Shown piece after piece: positions 59,599-64,000 of a stretch of 64,000 nt of DNA. This DNA comes from Botrytis cinerea B05.10 (taxonomy: Eukaryota; Ascomycota; Leotiomycetes; Helotiales; Sclerotiniaceae), in the NCBI RefSeq assembly GCF_000143535.2, contig NC_037311.1, positions 992,001 through 1,056,000 on the forward strand, given 5' to 3'. Position 1 is the stretch's first letter. Each line of letters begins with the position of its first letter. The translations under genes were made by a program, and so were the position numbers. Under the pieces are notes generated by a model. That model saw only the letters and a list, made by a program, of their open reading frames with translations. It ran no database searches and had not been told where the DNA came from.

Positions 59599-60078
59599 TC
59601 AATTCTACTACATGGCATCTATGTGTTTGGGTCTCTAGGCAGTCGACGAGTATTGCCATTTTTGATATGGGCTCACAAGGTCTCAAGGGCAACAAAAAAG
59701 GCCAATCTGCCAGTCGATTTTCACTTGGGCCCACCTCTTTGCACCCTTCGTGCAGCATTTTCAAATCCTCTACATTTCTGGTGGCAAAAAATCTCACAGC
59801 AACAGGGTACGGTAGAACGCAGATCGGGGCTTGTCATTTGGAAAATGAGGTGAGGATCGCTCAAGAGGAAGCACAAAATTCAAGATTCGGCAACTTTCCC
59901 GGCTTCCTACTATTCGGATCGGACTACTAAAAAGGGAACTCCGAGATCGTGCAGCTTCAGATTGGCTCGGGAGGCTTGAGCGAGGGAAGCTAAAACACCA
60001 AATATGTTTGAATTGATATCTCTTTGCTGCTCATGCTGTTGTACTGTACAAATGCCATTCCGACCATTACCCAACCAT
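58694..60078. other. Upstream region of the FGGY gene, no gene seen
   Basis: Holds a CAACAACATCAA simple repeat (about 59563-59600) and GT/TG-rich runs near 59140 (GGTGGTATG units). Minus-strand frames (58876-59095, 59372-59797) lack recognisable domains. No RNA gene seen. Confidence 0.5.
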
Positions 60079-61354
60079 CTACTTCCATAACTTGCCCAAA
60101 CTGACTTCCTTGTCGTCATGCTTGTTCAATACCTTCGCTGTCGCCAAATCGAAATCCTCTTGAGTGACATGAACTCTGCGTTCTCTCAAGGCGTACATTC
60201 CAGCTTCCGTGCAAACACCCTTCAACTCAGCTCCTGAACATCCGTTCATCTTCTCTGCAATCTTCGTCAAGTTGATACCACGAGTCAGGTTCATGCTGCG
60301 GCTGTGAATTCGTAAAATATCGGCTCTAGCCTCAACAGTTGGAGGTGGAAATTCGATCTTTCTATCGATACGTCCTGGTCGTAAAAGTGCCGGATCCAAA
60401 ATGTCTAGACGATTGGTAGCCATGATGACCTTAATTCCCTTGGTTGGCTCGAAACCATCCAATTGATTCAGTAGTTCCAACATAGTTCTTTGGACTTCAG
60501 AATCACCACCTGAAGATCCTTCCACACGCGAAGATCCAATAGAATCGATTTCGTCCATGAAGATGATGGAAGGAGCGTGCTCTCTTGCCATGACGAATAG
60601 CTCTCTGACCATTCTTGAACCCTCACCAATATATTTTTGAACCAGTTCAGAACCAGAAACTCGAATGAATCTACAGTCGGTGTGATGTGCGACAGCTCTT
60701 GCCAACAAAGTCTTTCCTGTTCCTGGGGGTCCGTAAAGAAGAACACCTTTAGGTTGTGCTATACCAAGAGATTCGAAAAGTTCGGGATGCTTAAGACCAA
60801 GCTCAATGACCTCCTTGATTTCCTTTACTTGTTGATCTAAACCACCAATCATATCGTACGTACTATCTGGAACCTTTTCGACCATCATGAGGGAAACGAG
60901 AGGATCGACGGATGATGGGAGCATCTTTTCGAGTTTGTAGGAATCCGATAGAAGGGTAACCCTCTTTCCAACGGTAAGTTTTGAGATGTCGACACTATCC
61001 GCGATATCGACGACTGCACCCCAAGTTAGTGTTGTCAAGATTTATACGCATGTGGGAAATCCCATACCATATTTGCCTTCTGGGTGCACCTTGACCAACA
61101 CCTTCTTTGTGCCCATAACCTTTACCACCTCACCAACATAGGATCCCGGCTGTTGTAGTAAGCCGAGCTCCTCTCGTAGAAGTCGCACTACGATGGTTAG
61201 CTGCTACTCTTTCTTATGCGACAGCATCTGCAAAAGTACCTCTTGAGTTGTAGTCATTGCGTTGCGCTTCTAATCTTCGTAGAACCGCTTGACCTTGAAT
61301 GATTTCGAGCTTCATGCTCTCAATCTTATTGTGAAAGAAGCTATCCAACGCCAT
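60079..61354 (-). CDS. 26S proteasome regulatory ATPase Rpt6 (subunit 8)
   Basis: Three exons, 61240-61354, 61068-61187 and 60079-61013, give 389 aa, the expected length. The N-terminal coiled coil ([31 protein letters not shown]) is followed by an OB-like domain ([20 protein letters not shown]). The AAA module follows: [20 protein letters not shown], Walker A GPPGTGKT (173-180), Walker B IIFMDEID (228-235), and [20 protein letters not shown] with the arginine fingers. The C-terminus ([20 protein letters not shown], ending KLWK) is the Rpt6 tail that docks on the 20S core. It is one of six ATPases of the proteasome base, which unfold ubiquitinated substrates. Close relatives are Rpt1-5, but the tail and N-terminal pattern point to Rpt6. 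Confidence 0.97.
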
Positions 61355-61851
61355 GATGGATGAGTTCGGGGGTTGAGATGAAGTTCAAAAGCGGAAAAGA
61401 AATCTCAAATGGAATGGTGATGGAACTATGGGTGGCTTGAAGGTTTGTAATGTTGTTGTTTCTTCAAGGCTGATAATTTGTTGATGGGTCCTAAGGTATC
61501 ACAAGTGTACGTCTCTCGTCTTGCTGGTACAGTACAGTACAGTACAGTACAGTGCACAGTGCACACACGAGGCTAGGACGCTAGGAATCTCGCTCGGGTC
61601 AGGTAAGGCTTACTACACTTTGTGACAGTCGGCACTTTATTTTTCTAGGTAGCAAGCATAGACGCGTCGGATCTCGCCCTAGGTAGCAAATTCACACGTT
61701 CATGTTCTCTGGGTAATCAGAGCGAAAGAACCGCCATCGAAGCTTGGGGGGATGATTATCACGGTCATCCATATCCTTCGTCGGAGCTAGGTATTGTTAT
61801 ATCACGTTATCGCCTTGTGTGTATTTGCTAGATGTGTCGATGATTTTTATA

Positions 61852-62030
61852 ATATTTGTTAGATGGTATGATGAGCAGATGTTCAAGTACCAATTCTAGA
61901 TATTATAGATGCTGTTATGTTATATTATATTATATTAATTTGTGTATTTGTTAGATGGTATGAGGAGCAGATGTTCAAGTATCAATTCTAGATATCATAG
62001 ATGCTGTTATATTATATTGTATTAATTTGT
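61852..62030 (+). repeat. Tandem repeat of about 88 bp, two copies plus degenerate third
   Basis: The block starting TTTGTTAGATGGTATGA and containing AGCAGATGTTCAAGTA, CAATTCTAGATAT and TATATTATATTA occurs twice. TTTG(T/C)TAGAT starts weaker copies at about 62034 and 62118. Confidence 0.75.
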
Positions 62031-62734
62031 GTATTTGTTAGATACTATTGATAAATAGAGAGGATAGATATCCAAGGATATACATTCTGCATATATTATA
62101 TTATATCCATCGGTATATTTGCTAGATGCTATTGACCGGTATAGATATCCAAGCACAACGACCACATCTCACATCATCTCACACACACCATGGCATGACA
62201 TGTATCGACGTTTGACCACAGAAGCAGGTGGGAGGAGAGGAGGGGAATGAATAATGTACAACTCAACACCCGCCAATGAGAGACACGCTTACTAGGTTAT
62301 CGCCCAACTGCTATCATCATTGCACATGAAAACGTCTTGTCTTTCCTTGTCTTCAGGACCAGAGATACCTTGATTGTACAAACACGCCCATGAAGGAGTT
62401 CCGGGTTCCACATACAATTCAGCCAAAAATTTGGAAGTACGATGTAATGTAATGTCATGTAATGTAGTCGCATTCCATTCGATAAGAACCCCAGGAAACA
62501 AACTCTATTTTCCACATCCGCCTGATCTTTTTTTCTCGAAGGATGGATGTGATTCACATAATAAATTGTTGCGACTCTATCTATCTAAGCACAAGTTGGC
62601 AACCCAAGCGCCGCAACCTGGAGAAAATAATATAACAATTATCTTCCATGGGAATTTCTCATCTTCCCATCTTCCCATCGTCCCATCGTCTCACCTGCTC
62701 ATCCTCCCAACCTCGCTCCCTTTCCCTTGTCGCT

Positions 62735-62770
62735 CTCCTCTCTCTCTCTCTCTCGCTCTCTCTCTCACTC
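62735..62770 (+). repeat. (CT)n microsatellite
   Basis: A TCTCTCTCTCTCTCGCTC run about 310 bases before the start of the last gene, within a CT-rich leader. Such tracts are common near fungal promoters. Confidence 0.85.
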
Positions 62771-63080
62771 TCAATTAGTTGAAGATACCTCCTCCTCACT
62801 CCAATCACATACATCTGTAAACATAATAACATATTTCGATAATTCACCCAAGACTTTTTCTCGTATTGAATGCATCATCGTCATCTGCTTACTCCTCTTG
62901 TATTCTTCGCATGCTCAAGCTTCCACAAACGCGGGAACTAACAATTATACTAACCAGAGGACTCAACCTAATCCAAGCCTTAAGCTTGTTTCCATAGCCC
63001 GATGTGCGACTGATCGCATCATACTCTTTGACTGGTTGGCAGATAAAACTTAAGTCGGTGTACACGCCTCGAGTTACAAA

Positions 63081-64000
63081 ATGTCTCGAACTCCCGGCGA
63101 GCCTTCAGGATCTGGGAAAGATGCCCAAGATTCAACTCCAATTCCTTCCGGCATGTCAACTCCAACGAGTCCCACAGATACGCGGCATCCATTATCAAGA
63201 TCTATCTCGCAACAAAATGATGGTCTGGCGGAAAGCTTTCAGTCCACGGACACAATACGACGGAGACCAGATAACGCTGGAGGATATGGTACGCCACTCC
63301 AAAATTGACCCGCACATCCAATTCCTACCTTGAGTTATTGTTGGTTACAGGTTTGCCAGATTATAGATTTACTAACGCTAGGTATAGGAACCATTCAATC
63401 GACTCCTCAAACTCCGCAACTTGGCGACGGCCATAGAAATAGCGAATCGTCCATGACGGGCGAGCGACCTCAGCCTGTCAGTTTAGAATCTTCGCGGTCA
63501 TTTCAACCAGCCAGGTCTCCTATGCTAGGACCTACCGATCGCGGTCGAGCAGGCCAACGACCAAAGAAACCTCCCTTGCCTCGTAGAGCTTCATCAAATG
63601 TACAAGCCCCTCATAGAGGGCAAGAATTCTCGGTAGATGATGATGTGGCTGAGATGGAAGAAGAGATGAACAAGCAACAGGCCGGGCTTGGAATTGGAGG
63701 TATTGCATCCGGGTTTGGACCTTCGCGACATGTTCCTGGAACCGTGAGGAGACGGCCTGCTCCAACTCAACCAACTTTACCAAGACTAGATTCTTCCCAC
63801 GAAGAAGAAGCGGAAGCGGAAGCGGAAGCTGAAGCGGCGGCCTCCACCAGTGGTGAAAGGACAAAAGATGACCAAATGACTACGTCGGGTGAAGATACTT
63901 TGCAGGGAGAAGATGGTATCGCTGAGGTGGAGGAGGAAGAAGAAGATTCCCTAAGTGATGCGGAAAGTTTTACACTCAAAGATCGTCAACAGGCAATAAA
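63081..64000 (+). CDS. N-terminus of a Ser/Pro-rich, acidic disordered protein (possibly a membrane cation transporter)
   Basis: Runs off the right edge. Exon 1 (63081-63288) begins MSRTPGEPSGSGKDAQ. A donor GTACGC at 63289 and an acceptor ACTAACGCTAG ending 63381 join it in phase (GGYGIGTIQSTPQTPQ) to an exon open to the window end. The visible 275 residues are disordered: Ser/Pro/Thr-rich, KKPPLPRRAS, then long Glu/Ala runs (SSHEEEAEAEAEAEAAAS) and VEEEEEDSLSDAESFTLKDR. The last stretch resembles, from memory, the region just before the membrane part of fungal Vnx1-like cation/proton exchangers. No membrane helix is in the window, so the identity is a guess. Confidence 0.6.

Larger units (their letters stand above)
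61355..63080. other. Intergenic region with AT-rich tandem repeats
   Basis: Divergent gap between Rpt6 and the last gene. It includes a (GTACA)n-like run near 61530-61555, tandem repeats at 61852-62030 and a (CT)n tract at about 62735-62770. Minus-strand frames at 62292-62557 are unsupported. Confidence 0.6.

Overview
The window looks like nuclear DNA of a filamentous ascomycete (Pezizomycotina, plausibly a leotiomycete related to Botrytis or Sclerotinia). The genes carry short 50-90 nt GT-AG introns. They include fungal types such as a bZIP with a DUF3425-like tail and a Mif2-type CENP-C. One 13 kb block has the C-to-T/G-to-A decay expected of repeat-induced point mutation (RIP). The order-level placement is inference from remembered protein resemblance, not from a search. 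No tRNA, rRNA or CRISPR array was recognised.

Layout. 1-4236: 5' end of mitochondrial citrate synthase (minus) and a complete Nrd1/Seb1 RNA-binding termination factor (plus), divergent. 5390-7650: gene-poor edge with a TA-flanked foldback MITE, a decayed charged-protein gene between two 23-bp direct repeats, and an 18-bp minisatellite. 7658-18023: a very large inverted-repeat (foldback) structure. A complete but RIP-ruined Ty3/Gypsy chromovirus (8147-15545, 183-bp LTRs, CTTTC target duplication) sits in a pyrimidine array of its left arm, and its core holds a pair of LTR-like direct repeats. 18138-20591: a PIF/Harbinger-type MITE (TAA duplication, with a paralogous empty site nearby), a 60-bp minisatellite and a MULE-type MITE (9-bp duplication). 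21110-21445: a Tc1/mariner transposase fragment at the far edge.

22731-28177 is a reductive iron-uptake cluster: FET3-type ferroxidase (minus) and FTR1-type iron permease (plus), divergent. The shared promoter contains four perfect ATCTGATAA sites, the target of fungal iron-sensing GATA repressors (SreA/Urbs1/Fep1 family). 29206-35210: COG8 Golgi tether subunit, a cytosine-deaminase-like amidohydrolase, a TLC-domain membrane protein and a PLAC8 cysteine-rich protein. 37132-40410: a mitochondrial-type PP2C phosphatase and a fructosamine kinase. 41440-42620: wreck of an ABCC transporter with an internal deletion.

44044-54812 is a housekeeping stretch: CENP-C/Mif2, RNase H2 catalytic subunit, the GLFG nucleoporin Nic96 and a bZIP regulator. 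56375-61354 holds an FGGY carbohydrate kinase with a five-nucleotide first coding exon and proteasome ATPase Rpt6, both minus. 63081 to the window end is the N-terminus of an acidic, disordered protein. Apart from the iron pair the genes share no obvious pathway. I found no clearly new biochemical system; the most unusual content is the nested transposon architecture and the edge-to-centre RIP gradient inside its LTRs.
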